Of a stretch of 64,000 nt of DNA, positions 43,626 to 55,440 are shown in pieces; position 1 is the stretch's first letter, and every line of letters begins with the position of its first letter. The position numbers were made by a program, and so were the translations under genes. Source of the DNA: Hordeum vulgare subsp. vulgare (Eukaryota; Streptophyta; Magnoliopsida; Poales; Poaceae). The notes below the pieces were generated by a model, which did no database searches, was not told the DNA's origin, and saw only the letters and a program-made list of their open reading frames with translations. The DNA lies in NCBI RefSeq assembly GCF_904849725.1, contig NC_058519.1, positions 534,262,316 through 534,326,315 of the forward strand. Direction: 5' to 3'.

Positions 43626-45282
43626 TGATACGTCCCAAACGTATCTATAATTTATGTTTGTTCCATGATCTTTTGGGTGACATTGTTATATGTTTTGCTA
43701 CACTTTTATATCCTTTTACACATATTTGGACTAACCTACTAACTCGGTGCACCCAGTGCCAGTTTCTGTCTGTTGATGTCTTTTTTGCACGGCTTTTACC
43801 CAATTTTCCGGAGCCCCAAAAATCAAGAGAAATATATATATAAATCAGCGCACCAGAAACTTCACGAAGCATGAAAGGGGGGCAGAGGGGGGCCAGGGGC
43901 CGCCCAGGCAACCCGTGGTCGCGGCCCACCCCCAGGCCGCACCGGGAGGCCGCCTACGTGGGTCCCACGCCCTTTGGTGCCCTCCTTTCGCCTATATTTA
44001 CCCCTCGATGAGAAAAACCCTATACGGTATCCAGAATTGTGAATTTCTCCATTGTTCCACCGCCGAAGTGATTCCGAGATGGGGAGCGTCAAGAGACCTC
44101 TTTCCGGCACCATGCCGAAGGGAGGATTGACCTCCGGGAGCTTCTCCACCACCATGGACACTTCTCGGACGTGCCGTGAATAGTCCTCCTTGGACCATGA
44201 GTCCATGACCAATAGCTATGTGATGTCTTCTCTCCAATCTTGTGCTTCCTTGATTAGCCCTTGTGAGCTGCCCTACATGATCAAGGCACCTATGTAACTT
44301 TCATGCTATTGCTATGCTCAGTTTGTTGGGATCCGATGGATTATGAGATTATGTTCAGATTGTTATGAGTTATATATTTGATTATCCTTTTATATTATGT
44401 TCTTTAGTGATTCATGCATGTTCTCCTTTGCTTTGTATTGCTTTGGCCGAGTAGTAGATTGTAACTCCAAGAGGGAGCGTTATGCATGATTGTGGGTTCA
44501 TGCCCCCTCATGTCTAGCTTGAGTGACAGACACATGAGACTAGGGGATGTGTTGTTGCCACCAGGGATAAAACAACGGTGCTTGTGACCACGGTTGCATG
44601 GATTGTTTACCTTACGCAAAGTTCGTTAATGTAGTTGTCCGTCTCTTTGAGTTTACACTTTGGGTGGGGCTCGCAACTTAATACCAACGATATGTTCTGG
44701 ATATATATCTCAAGGTGGGTGATTAGTAAGTAGATGCTGATGAATAAACGGTCTACTTGTCTTGGCGTAGTGTCCCTTAATATTGAGGCTCTAACTTTCA
44801 AGTAGCATAATTAGCATTGCGGTGCGTTTATAATTCTGTCAATTACCCAACTATAATTTGTTCCCCCAAGCATAGTTGTTTATCATCTTTTGGGAGAGAG
44901 ACATCACTAGTGAACATCATGTGACTCCGGTCCATATCACCACCATTGCTTACACCTCCATCATTTACTGTTGTCATTTACTTTTCTGTTGCAATCACTA
45001 TCACTATTCCCGCTTGTGTTTCGATCCTTTGCAAACTACAAGGCCGGAGAGATTGAAAACCTCTCTGTATTCATTGTGAGCAAAGTTATTTGTGTGTGTG
45101 CAGGTCCACGTCTTCTGCTAGCGCTAGGGTAGGAGACACCTACTTGTTGATCCTCAGAGTCCTCCTGGTTTGATAAACCTTACAGTCTTCGTGTAAGGGA
45201 AAACTTGCTGCTGACTACATCCCAACCTTCCACTTGGGGTAACCAACGAGGAGCGAGAAGTATATACATCATGTCGTCATCA
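43626..45282 (+). repeat. 3' LTR of E
   Basis: 1657 bp, starting TGATACGTCCCAAACG and ending GTCGTCATCA, followed directly by the second CACAT copy. Confidence 0.9.
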
Positions 45283-45287
45283 CACAT

Positions 45288-46155
45288 CCCCTAGTCTCAT
45301 GTTTCTGTCATTGAAGCTGGACATCAAGGGGCATGAACCCACAATCATGCATAATGCTCCCTCTTGGAGTTACAATCTACTACCCAGCCAAAGCAGAACC
45401 AAATATATAACTCATCACAACCTGGACATAATCTCATAATCCATCGGATCCCAACAAACGCAGCATAGCAACAACAGGTAAATTACATAGATGCCTTGAT
45501 CATGTAGGGCAGCTCACAAGGGATAAGCATTGAAGCACAAGATTGGAAAGAAGACATCATATAGCTACTTGTCATGGACTCATGGTCCAAGGAGGACTAC
45601 TCACGGCACGTCCGGGAAGCACCCATGGTGGTGGAGAAGTTCCCGGAGGTCAATCCTCCCTCCGGCAGGGTGCCGGGAAGAGGTCTTCTGGCGCTCCCGA
45701 TCTCGGAAGCGCTGCGGCGGCAGAACGGTGCAGAAATTCGCGATTCTGGATATTATGATAGGGTTTTCTGTCAAAGAGGTAAATATAGGCCGAAGGAGGG
45801 CACCAGAGGGGGTGGGCCCCAACCAGGCGGCCTGGTGGCGCGGCTAGGAGGTGGCCCGTGCAGGGTGGCTACGTGGGCGATCCCTGGCTCCCCTCTGGCC
45901 CCACTTGATGCTCCGTGAAGCTTCCGTCACGCTGATTTTTATATATTTTTCTTGAAATTTTTGGGGCTCTGAAAATTGGGGTAAAAGTCCCTGCAAAAAA
46001 TACATCATTAGACAGAAACTGGCACTGGGTGCACTGAGTTAGTAGGTTAGTCCAAATATGTGTAAAAAGGTATGAAAGTATAGCAAAACATATAACAATG
46101 TCGCCCAAAAGAGCATGGAATAAACATAAATTATAGATACGTTTGGGACGTATCA
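45288..46155 (-). repeat. 5' LTR of D, U3-side part
   Basis: The remainder of the D 5' LTR after E, ending GGGACGTATCA at 46155 (the TG end on the minus strand), followed by TSD GCTAT and C1 integrase. Confidence 0.9.
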
Positions 46156-46160
46156 GCTAT

Positions 46161-46790
46161 GAGTACTTCGTGACTTTTACCGACGACTTGAGTAGATATG
46201 GATATATCTATTTGATGAGGCACAAGTCAGAGACTTTTGAAGAGTTCAAAGAGTTTCAGAACGAGGTGGAAAATCAGCTCGGCAAGACGATAAAGCTCCT
46301 ACGATGAGATCGTGGAGGTGAGTACATGATCCATGAGTTTGATGATTATCTGAAAAGCCGAGGTATAGTACCTCAGCTCACACCTCCGGGCACACCATAA
46401 CGAAACGACGTGTCAGAACAGAGAAATCGAACCTTTTTGGACATGGTCCGATCGATGATGAGCAAATCGGATTTACCCTTGTCATTCTGGGGATATGCTC
46501 TAGAAACTGCAGTTTTCACACTTAATAGGGTACCATCAAAATCCATAGACAAGACACCACATGAGATGTGGACTGGGAAGAGTCCTAGTTTGCCTTTTCT
46601 AAAGATTTGGGGCTGTGAAGCATTTGTCAAGTGACTCATGTCGGACAAGCTTACACCCAAGTTAGATAAATGCATACTCGTGGGATATCCGAGGGAAACC
46701 TTGGGATAGAACTTCTATAACCGAGAAGAGAACAAAGTGTTTGTTGCTCGGAACGGGTTTTCCTAGAGAAAGAGTTTCTTAGTGAGGAGG
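46161..46790 (+). pseudogene. pol: Copia integrase core and C-terminal region of C1
   Basis: Resumes at YEYF after the D insertion. The catalytic core has the second acidic residue in FTDDLSRYGYIYLM (about 46176-46217). The third, glutamate region reads ...TP, stop, RNDVSEQRNRTFLDMVRSMM (about 46390-46460), where a TAA replaces a codon. A TGA also occurs at about 46305. The GKSPS...LKIWGCEAFVK segment (to 46630) is typical of the region after the Copia integrase core. Multiple stops make it inactive. Confidence 0.88.
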
Positions 46791-46795
46791 CCAGT

Positions 46796-48515
46796 GTGAG
46801 AACGGTGCGACTCGAAGAAATTCGAGAGCCACTCGGGGACAACTCGGTTGGTGATGAGATCATACCGGAGTCGGTCAGGGAACCCGTAGTGGAGTCGGCA
46901 CCAGAGCCATGGAGGTCAGAAAGATTGTGCAAAGTGCGCGATGTGTTGTTGCTAGAAAACGACGAGCCGTCCATGTATGCAGAAGCGATGGTGAGCCCAG
47001 ATTCCGAGGCATGGCTTGAGGCCATGAGATCCGAGTTAAAGTCCATGGATGATAATCAAGTCTGGGACTTGGTTGATCCACCGCCTGGCGTAGTAGCCAT
47101 TGGTAGCAAATGGGTCTTTAAGAAGAAAACCAATGTGGATGGAAATGTGTAGATCCACAAAGCTCGGCTTGTTGGTAAAGGTTATGGACAAGTTCAAGGA
47201 ATCGACTACGACGATACTTACTCGCCAGTAGCGATGTTGAAGTCGGTGAGGATCATACTAGCTATAGCTGCATATTTCGATTATGAGATATGGCAGATGG
47301 ATGTCAAAACGGCTTTCCTTTATGGAAATTTAAAGGAGGATGTATACACGATACAACCCAAAGGTTTTTTCGATCCAACTAATGCTGGTAAAATATGCAA
47401 GCTCAAGAGATCCATTTATGGATTGAGGCAAGCAGCTCGGAGTTGGAATATTCATTTTGATGAAGTCATCGTTGACGTTGGTTTCATCAAGAACGAAGAG
47501 GACTATTGTTTATACACGAAGTCTAGTGGGAGCTCGGTAGTATTTTTGATCTTGTATGTGGATGACATAATACTGATCGGAAATGATGTTTCGATGCGGA
47601 ACTCAGTCAAGGAATCATTGAATGGGAAGTTTTCAATGAAGGACCTTGGAGAGGCAGTGTACATTTGAGGCATCAAGATCTATAGAGATCGATCGAGGAG
47701 GCTGCTCGGCTTGAGCCACAACACGTACATAGACATGAGTAAGGCCAAGAAAGGGGTTCTTGCCTGTCTCACATGGTATAAGGCTAAGCAAGACTCAGAG
47801 TCCTATGACTTCTGATGAGCTAAACCGGATGAGTAGGGTTCCATCTGCTTCGGCAATAGGATCCATCATGTATGTCGTGCTATGTACTCGGCCCGATGTT
47901 GCCTTTGCAATAAGCTTAACAAGCAGATACCAAGCCAACCCAGGTGAGAGTCACTGGGCAGCGGTGAAAGCTATTCTGAAGTACCTGAAAAGGACTAAAG
48001 AGATGTTCCTAGTTTATGGAGGTGAGTAGGATCTCAATGTAAAGGGTTACGTTGATGCTAGTTTCCAAACCGACAAGGATGATTGTCAACAGCAAACAGG
48101 ATTCGTGTATGTCATGCATGGAGGAGCAGTGAGCTGGACGATTTCCAAGCAAGATATGGTGGCCGACTCCACAACAGAGGTCGAATATATTGCGGCTTGT
48201 GAATCCACAAAGGAAGGTGTTTGGATTAGGAAGTTCCTCGAAGATGTTGGTGTGTTCCGGGCTGGTCAAAATCATTGGACCTTTATTGCAATAATTCAGG
48301 TGCCATCGCACAGGCCAAGGAGCCGAGATAACACCACAATACCACGCACATAGACTGAAAGTATCACCTGATAAGAAAGCTCGTAGCAAAATGTGACACT
48401 AATTTATGCAAGATTCATAGGGATGCAAACATTGCTGATCCGATGACTAAGCCGCTTCCACAACCCAAGCATGAGGGGCACGTTAGAGCTATGGGCATTC
48501 GATGTCTATTTGATT
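46796..48515 (+). pseudogene. pol: Copia reverse transcriptase and RNase H of C1
   Basis: The RT begins with EAWLEAMRSELKSMDDNQVWDLVDPP and SKWVFKKK (46990-47130). After a single in-frame TAG (47150-47152) it continues with QMDVKTAFLYGNLKEDVY, KLKRSIYGLRQAARSWN and the catalytic YVDD at 47555-47566 (LILYVDDIILIG). A stop at 47666 and a frameshift near 47750 follow. RNase H is visible as GYVDASFQTDKDD...GFVYVMHGGAVSWTISKQ and ADSTTEVEYIAACE (about 48045-48210), after a further TAG. The ORF ends just before the PPT at 48523-48537. This is the only polymerase in the window. Confidence 0.92.
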
Positions 48516-48522
48516 GACTCTA

Positions 48523-48537
48523 GTGCAAGTGGGAGAC
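48523..48537 (+). other. Polypurine tract of C1
   Basis: GTGCAAGTGGGAGAC directly before the 3' LTR. Confidence 0.8.
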
Positions 48538-49562
48538 TGTTGGAGATATGCCCTAGAGGCAATCATGTATGATGATATTTCCTATGTGTTTATGAATAAA
48601 GATAGTCCTTAGACATTACCAATGATGTGTAATTAACAAGTACGTGACTTGTTTGTGAGACTATGAATTGTATGATGACTGTCCTAAAGAGTCCCTAGTC
48701 GAAAGGGTTGTGTGGACGCGCAACGAGTTAGACTAGCATATGACATGGTGGATGGTCCCCGTCTCACTGGCCATGTAGCATTGGATGCTAGCCACATAAT
48801 ATGACTCAGAAAAATCTGGTTGGATTCGACGTAGTCGAATCCAAGCTAAGATAAGGTCTGAGTTGGACACACCCAACTATGAGACACATCGATAGGTCAT
48901 CTGTGAGTCTCTAGTACAACATACGTTTTATGTCCTAAGACTTGAGTTGTCGCATGTACTCGGGATGGTGACAGACTTGCTTTGGGCCGACCAAACACTA
49001 CTCCGTGACTGGGTAGTTACAAAGGTAGGTTTCAGGCTTGTCCAGATGGGATTTGCCCCTCCGATCAGGAGAAATATACTCTGGGCCCCTTGGGTGATCC
49101 AACCTGGATAAGCATGGCCATGCGATGAGGATTATGAGATAATCCGAATGCTGGTCGGATTAACCAGAACGAGATAGAGATCGTGCGGCAACAAGAATGA
49201 TCATATCGCCTTGAGCACGACAATGTCTATCGTGTGGCAAAGGGAACAAAAGTATGAAGTACATGTTCGCCTAACCAGCTTCACTGGACACTTGGAGTCA
49301 ACACGTCTTGCTAGAGAGCGCTACCCACTAGCCGAGTCGGACGTGGTCTGACTCGCGACCAAGTGAACGAGAACCTAAAGGGTCACGCGCTTAAGGGAAG
49401 GAACACGTGGACTTTAGGGTCCGTGTGAGGCCCAAGAGTTGAGCCTACGCCGGACGCCTATATATATAGTGAAGGTGCGGCACACCTAAGAGAGAGATCG
49501 CTTCGGCGCCGTCATTAGGGTTCCGCATGAGTTGCGAATAGCCACCTCCATCTGCCGCCGAC
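48538..49562 (+). repeat. 3' LTR of C1, left part
   Basis: 1025 bp up to the CCGAC TSD (49558-49562) of element F. The right part is 61440-61767. It contains about 60 bp near 49380-49435 that are missing from the 5' LTR. Confidence 0.9.
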
Positions 49563-50885
49563 TCATACGTCTCCGTCGTATCTACTTTTACAAACTCTTT
49601 TGCCCTTGTTTTGGACTCTAATTTGCAAGATTTGAATGTAACTAACCCGGACTAACGTTGTTTTCAGCAAAATTGCCATGGTGTTGTTTTTGCGCAGAAA
49701 TAAAAGTTCTCGGAATGACCTAGAAATTTACGAGGATTTTTTGTGGAATATATAAAAATACTTGCGCAAGAATCAACCGGAGAAGTGGAGTGAGGAGCCC
49801 ACAAGCCCACCAGGCGCGGGCCCCCTGGCCGCGCCTAGCACGCTTGTGGGGCCCACTGAGCTCCACCGCCTCCAATTCCAGCTCTATTTAGTCCCTTTCG
49901 TGATGCTCTTCACTGTTCGTGAGTAATATAATCGTAGGCTTGCTGGACGGTGATGGGTTGGATGAGATCTATCTTGTAATCGAGTTAGTTTTGATGGGGA
50001 TTGATCCCTAGTATCCACTATGTTCTGAGATTGATGTTGATACTACTTTGCCATGCTTAATGCTTGTCAGTAGGGCCCTAGTGCCATGATTTCAGATCTG
50101 AACCTATTATGTTCTCGTCAATATATGTGTGTTCTAGATCCTATCTTGAAAGTTGTAGTCACCTGCTATGTGTTATGACCCGGCAACCCCGGAGTGACAA
50201 TAGCCGGAACCACTCCCGGAGATGGCCATAGTATGAGGAGTTCATGTATTCACCAAGTGTTAATGCGTTGTTTCGGTTCTCTATTAAAAGGAGAACCTTA
50301 ATATCACGTAGTTTCCATTAGGACCCCGCTGCCACGGGAGGGATGGACAATAGATGTCATGCAAGTTCTTTTCATAAGCACGTATGACTATATACAGAAT
50401 ACATGCCTACATTACATTGATGAACTAGAGCTAGTTACTTATCTCTCCGTGTTATAACTGTTGCATGATGAATATCATCCGGCATAATTATCCATCACCG
50501 ATCCAATGCCTATGAGTTTTTTCTACTGGTCCTTGCTACGTCACTTTGCCGCTATTGTTGTCGCTGCTGCTACTGTTACTCTGTCGCTACTGTTGTCACT
50601 GCTGCTACTGTTTCTCTGTCACTACTGTTGTCACTGCTGCTATTATTACTCTATCGCTACTGCTGTCACTGCTGCTACTATTCCCGTTGCTACTGTTGCT
50701 ATCACACTACTTTTCTACTGATACTTTGCTGCAGATACTAAGTCTTTCAGGTGTGGTTGAATTGACAACTCAACTGCTAATACTTGAGAATATTCTTTGG
50801 CTCCCCCTTGTGTCGAATCAACAAATTTGGGTTGAATACTCTACCCTCGAAAACTGTTGCGATCCCCTATACTTGTGGGTTATCA
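49563..50885 (+). repeat. 5' LTR of F
   Basis: 1323 bp. Compared with the 3' LTR (1472 bp) it lacks about 150 bp near 49910 (present at about 60300-60460). Confidence 0.9.
50566..50705 (+). repeat. 35-bp minisatellite in F LTR
   Basis: Four units of 35 bp starting GCTGCTACTGTT at 50566, 50601, 50636 and 50671. The 3' LTR carries the equivalent array at about 61122-61255 with less sequence, so copy number changed after insertion. Confidence 0.8.
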
Positions 50886-50896
50886 AGACTATTTTC

Positions 50897-50914
50897 TGGC
50901 GCTGTTGCCGGGGA
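50897..50914 (+). other. Primer binding site, tRNA-Asp type (F)
   Basis: TGGCGCTGTTGCCGGGGA, one change from tRNA-Asp, 11 nt after the LTR end. The spacer is AGACTATTTTC. Confidence 0.88.
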
Positions 50915-50964
50915 AGCATAGCTCTATTCTCTGAGTCACTTGGGATTTACGTCTGCTGATCACT

Positions 50965-52385
50965 ATGAGGAATCCGAGAGATCCAAAAACTAAAGTCTTG
51001 CCCTCAACTACGAGGACATGTAAGGAACTACCATCTAGTTGTGCACTTGATCCACCTTCAGTTATGAGTAAGTTTGCGACACCACGTCCTGCTAGAAATT
51101 TTGATGTGTCGCCTGTGCTTGATGATGCTACTTCTGATGTCCATGATGCTTGTGATGATTCTTTGCTTGATACTGCTTTGCCACTAGGTGCATTCCTTGA
51201 TGCACAAATTGCTAGAGTTGCTGCTAGATGTGATGATACTTCTGAAACTGCTGAGATTATTGAAGTAGAACCTGCTATTTCGCCTGTTAGAACTAGCTCT
51301 GCTAGATATGAATTGCCTGATATGCCTGAGGGTTATGATATTGAGGGAGAGATAGTTGCGGACTTTCTTGCGTGTAAGGATAGCTATGATGTTGAGAATT
51401 TACTGCGCAAGTGGAAAGAAAAATCTTTGAACGCTAGGATGAAATACGACCCGAAGTTTGCTACTTCGCCTATCTTTGTGACCGATAAGGATTACGAATT
51501 CTCTATCGACCCTGAGTTAATCACTTTGGTCGAATCTGATCCTTTTCATGGTTATGAGTCCGAAATGGTTGTAGCACATCTTACTAAGCTACACGATATA
51601 GCCACCCTATTCACGAGTGAGGAAAAGATATTTCACTACTATATCCTTAAGTTGTTTCCTTTCTCACTAAAGGATGATGCTAAGACTTGGTCCACTTCTC
51701 TTGCTCCTGGTTGTGTGCGTAGTCCCCAGGATACGATCTACTACTTCTGGGAGAAATATTTTCCTGCCCATAAGAAGCAAAAGCTGCCTTGTAGGAAATA
51801 CATAACTTTGCGCAAGTTGAAGAAGAGAGTCTCCCACAAGCTTGGGGGAGGCTTGTCCAGCTGTTGAATGCTTTGCCTGATCACCCTCTTGAAAACAATG
51901 AAATACTGGATATCTTCTATAATGGACTAACTGATGCTTCTAGAGACCACCTAGATAGTTGTGCCAGTTGTGTTTTCAGGGAACAAACTGTAGAACAAGC
52001 TGAGATCCTATTGAATAATATCTTGTGCAATGAGAATGCTTGGACTATTCCCGGACCACCTCCGAAGCCAACTCCTAAGAAAAGAGGTATCCTATTCCTC
52101 AGTCCTGAAGATATGCAAGAAGCTAAGAAATCTATGAAAGAGAAAGGCATTAAATTTGAAGATGTCAAAAATCTACCACCTATCGAAGAGACCTGTGGTC
52201 TTGATAACCCGACACAGGTAGTAGAGGTAAATTCTCTTTGTAGACTCAATGAGAGTGATATTCCTTTTGATAAACCTGCTAGCTTATGCCTGGATGAATT
52301 TGATAACTTTGTTGCCAACCAACAGAGTTTGAATGATTATGTTAGCAGACAATTGGAACAGAATGCTCATATGCTTAGTCATTGA
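50965..52385 (+). pseudogene. gag: Gag of F with frameshift
   Basis: The ATG at 50965 starts MRNPRDPKTKV. An acidic N-terminal half (to about residue 190) precedes the capsid domain, with HYYILKLFPFSLKDDAKTWSTSL and YYFWEKYFP. A -1 shift near 51840-51867 moves the frame, and the capsid continues from about 51864 with NNEILDIFYNGLTDASRDHLDS and FREQTVEQAEILLNNI, matching the same region in G and D. The continuing frame ends at TGA 52383-52385, although the same frame reopens at once (52386) into the protease region. No zinc knuckle is visible. Confidence 0.85.
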
Positions 52386-53696
52386 AGTGCGTGTGTGGAT
52401 AGAAATGTCAATGATCTTAAGCTCTTGAGTAAACATGCCTCTATGGTCACCACTCAGGTAGAACAAGTACTTCAGGCTCAAAATGACTTGCTCAATGAGT
52501 TGAATGACAATTATGTTAGAGTCGTCACTAGAGGCGGTAGAATGACCCAGGAACCTTTGTATCCTGAGGGTCATCCTAAGAGAATTGAACAAGATTCTCA
52601 AGGAGTTAGCACCGAGGCACCTAGTCATCCTAGAAAGAAAAGGAAAGATGATAGGAATTTGCACGCTAGCAACCCTATTGCTGTTACACCCGAGAGTCCA
52701 AACGATGTCTCAGTTTATGATGCTGAAACACAATCTGGTGATGAACATGGGCCTAATGATAACATCGATAGTGATGTTCATGTTGATGCTCAACCTAGCA
52801 ATGATAAGGATGTGGAGATTGAACCTAGTGTTGATCTTGATAACCCACAACCTAAGAATAGGATATATGATAAGAACGACTTCAATGCTAGGAAGCATGG
52901 TAAAGAAAGGGAACCATGGGTTCAAAAACCCATGCCCTTTCCTCCCAAACCATCCAAGAAAAAGGATGATGAGGATTTTGAGCGATTTGTTGAAATGCTT
53001 AGACCTGTCTTTCTGCAAATGTGTTTGACAGGTTTGCTCAAAATGTCTCTGTATGCTAAGTACATGAAGGATATTGTGACTAATAAGAGGAGGATACCTG
53101 AGGTTGAGATTTCCACCATGCTTGCCAATTACACCTTCAAGGTTGTAACTCCTAAGAAACTAGGTGTCCCGGAGTGCCCACTATACCTTGCTCCATTAAA
53201 GGAAACTACATTAGAACTGCTTTATGCGACCTTGGAGCCGGTGTTAGTGTTATGCCTCTCTCTCTTTTGTCGTAGACTTGAACTGGATAAGTTGACACCC
53301 ACTAAAATCTCTCTGCAAATGGCCAACAAATCAACTGCTTTCCCTATCGGCATTTGCAAGGATGTGCCTGTTGTGGTTGCTAACGTTACTATCTTAACAG
53401 ACTTTGTTATTCTGGATATTCCCGAGGATGATGCCATGGCGGTCATCCTTGGAAGACCCTTTTTAAACACTGCAGGGGCTGTTATTGATTGCAACAAAGG
53501 CAATGTCACTTTCCATGTCAATGGTAATGAGCATACAGTGCACTTTCCGAAGAAACAATATCGAGTACATTGCATCAATGCTATTGGAAAAACTTCATCG
53601 ATTCTTATTGGGAGCTTCGAATGCCCTATACCTACTCTTAAGATGAAGTATGATTTGCTTGTTGGGGATATGCACATCCCCATTGAGGTAACCTAG
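52386..53696 (+). pseudogene. Gag C-terminus and retropepsin-like domain of F, active site frameshifted
   Basis: Same frame as 51864-52385 after one TGA. The first part is an acidic linker with repeated Asp/Asn (DNIDSDVHVDAQPSNDKDVEIE). The protease follows: downstream strands ISLQMANKSTAFPIG and AVILGRPFLNTAGAVIDCNKGN are in frame. The active-site motif CDLGAGVSVMPLSL is present only in another frame at about 53222-53270, between two small compensating indels, so the translated protein lacks it. The ORF ends with TAG at about 53694. Like G, the DLGA form resembles Athila-lineage proteases. Not functional as it stands. Confidence 0.82.
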
Positions 53697-53924
53697 TGAC
53701 TATTCGAAAATTCTCCTTTCTTTTTTATGCGATTCGAAAAAGTTTGTCAAGGAGACTTGATCAACCACATTGACAGATTTCTTTTGATGAACATGAGATG
53801 GATGAATCTGAGAGTCACAACCCTCTGTTCCAAACCTTTACCTTCCGTTGCTTAGAAGAAAAATGATATATTTAGCTTAAGTTTTCCCTGTTTTGTTCTT
53901 CTTGCGTCCCGTAGAAAAGTGTCC

Positions 53925-54130
53925 CAAAAATAAAAGTTCTCCGAATGTCCTGAAAATCAAGTATGATTTTTCTGGAATTTTTGAAAAATTCTGAGACAGA
54001 GAGCTAGTCAGGGGGATACACTAGTGGGCCACAAGCCCTGCAGGCGCGGGCACCCCCTGGTCGCGCCTACCACGCTTGTCGGGCCCACGTGTCACCCCTC
54101 CACTTATTCCAGCTCCCATCTCCTTCTCCT
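53925..54130 (+). promoter_or_regulatory. LTR-like internal segment of F upstream of the second ORF
   Basis: AATAAAAGTTCTCCGAATGT, a GATTTTT/GGAATTTTT stretch, a GGCGCGGGC...CCCCCTGGTCGCGCC segment and CACGCTTGTCGGGCCCAC occur in the same order as in the F LTR (49700-49860 and 60100-60260), but diverged. It sits about 350 bp before the ATG of the second ORF. A duplicated LTR promoter or leader driving that ORF is inference. Confidence 0.5.
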
Positions 54131-55440
54131 ACCTCCAGAAAAATTCATTCTACAACTCAAACCCGTGTTCTTGCTCTTCTTGCTGCGATTTTCGATCTCC
54201 TTGTGCAAAGCCCCATTCAGCAAAATGTTATGGGGAAATTGCTCCTTGGTATGTGACTCCTCCATTGGTCCAATTAGTTTTTACTCTAGTGCCTTATTCG
54301 TTGCGTATTTTTGCTTCCTTGGTGACCCTTTTCTTGAGCTTTGCATGCTAATTTTAGCTGGTCCCAAGTAGTATTGATGCGTGATATGGCCTCTTGGCAC
54401 TTGTCGGGGTAGTTTCTACGAGTTTCGTTGAGCCTTGTTCACTCCTTTGAGTTACTGAATTTTTTTAGAAAAGGAAGATGTTCAGGAGAAACTATCATGG
54501 TGGTTCCTCAAGCAAGAGGGGTCCCCGTCTCGCGATACGGGAACCCGATCCTTACCAACCGAGGAATGCACAGGTACAACCATGTTAATGGCCTTCTGAT
54601 GAATTCATGATTGATGCAGGTTTTAAAGACGAGTTTGATACACTTGTTCACAATGTTGGACTTGAGAGTTCATCTCCGATAAATGTGAATAGTATACTAC
54701 TCTCACTGCCTCTTTTGTTTGTAGATTCAAATTTTCAGCTGGTCGTGACACATCCGTACTGTTTGATCTCTATGACAAATTGTATACCATGGATTTAGAG
54801 GATTTCAATAGAATTTGCAAGATATCTGATTGGGGTAGTCTCAATGATCCTCCTAAATCTTCGATTAGAGATTTTTTTTCTCTAGTATAACTGTTGGAGA
54901 AACTAGAGATATTACACAGGCTACCATGGGGAGCATCCATTTTCCTGCCTTGCATTACTTTGCCCTCTTCATAGGTAGATGCATTAACGGCAAGATTAAG
55001 CATTGTCACCTCTGCGCACCCGACCTTAGTATTATTAAGAGCGCAGTAACGGGTGATAGAAGTTTCAACATGGGCGCTATAATCGCGAGGAGGCTAAATA
55101 ATAATGCTAATGAAGGGGATTTCTTTGGTGGGATCTATGCCACTCGCATAGCAATTTTTCTTGGAGTACCCATCCGCGAAGGAGATCCACCGCTCCTTAT
55201 AGGTTTCCTTGATCGCGTCGTTATGACACGCTATCAGTTCCTTGAGAGGGATAATGAATCCCTCCTATACCTGTTAATATTTAACCGACAACGTGTTTTC
55301 CATATTACCCTTCCTGCTCCTGCCTTCTTTGACTTTTAGGTAAAACAGAGATATTACATATCCAGAGGAGAGGCGGAGGAGTATGAGAGGGAGGCAAAGG
55401 CTGCTCGCCTCCGTGAGGCAGCTATTCAGGCGGTAGCTAC

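Larger units (their letters stand above)
26437..45282 (+). mobile_element. Gypsy-type element E, same family as D, TSD CACAT
   Basis: About 7.2 kb of own sequence, plus orientation. LTRs are 26437-28091 (1655 bp) and 43626-45282 (1657 bp), starting TGATACGTCCCAAA and ending GTCATCA. TSD CACAT is perfect (26432-26436 and 45283-45287), inside the D 5' LTR. It carries a PBS, a decayed gag-like ORF, the 49-nt block and a PPT, with no protease or polymerase. It is interrupted by G at 29957 and H at 39923. The LTRs differ by many transitions, by eye well below 100 percent identity, so the insertion is not recent. Confidence 0.93.
20988..46155 (-). mobile_element. Gypsy-type element D, non-autonomous, TSD GCTAT
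   Basis: About 6.3 kb of own sequence, minus orientation. The 3' LTR is 20988-21768 (internally deleted) and the 5' LTR is 25702-26436 joined to 45288-46155. Read on the minus strand, LTRs start TGATACGTCC and end GTCATCA. TSD GCTAT is perfect (20983-20987 and 46156-46160), inside the C1 integrase. The internal region has a PBS, one intact gag-like ORF and a PPT, with no protease or polymerase. Its 5' LTR was the target of element E, of the same family and opposite orientation. Confidence 0.92.

Noticed and set aside
20988..46155. Reading D and E as one large element with inverted terminal repeats (a foldback transposon)
   Set aside because: Both have their own direct-repeat LTR pair, PBS, PPT and separate TSDs (GCTAT and CACAT), so they are two LTR elements in opposite orientation.
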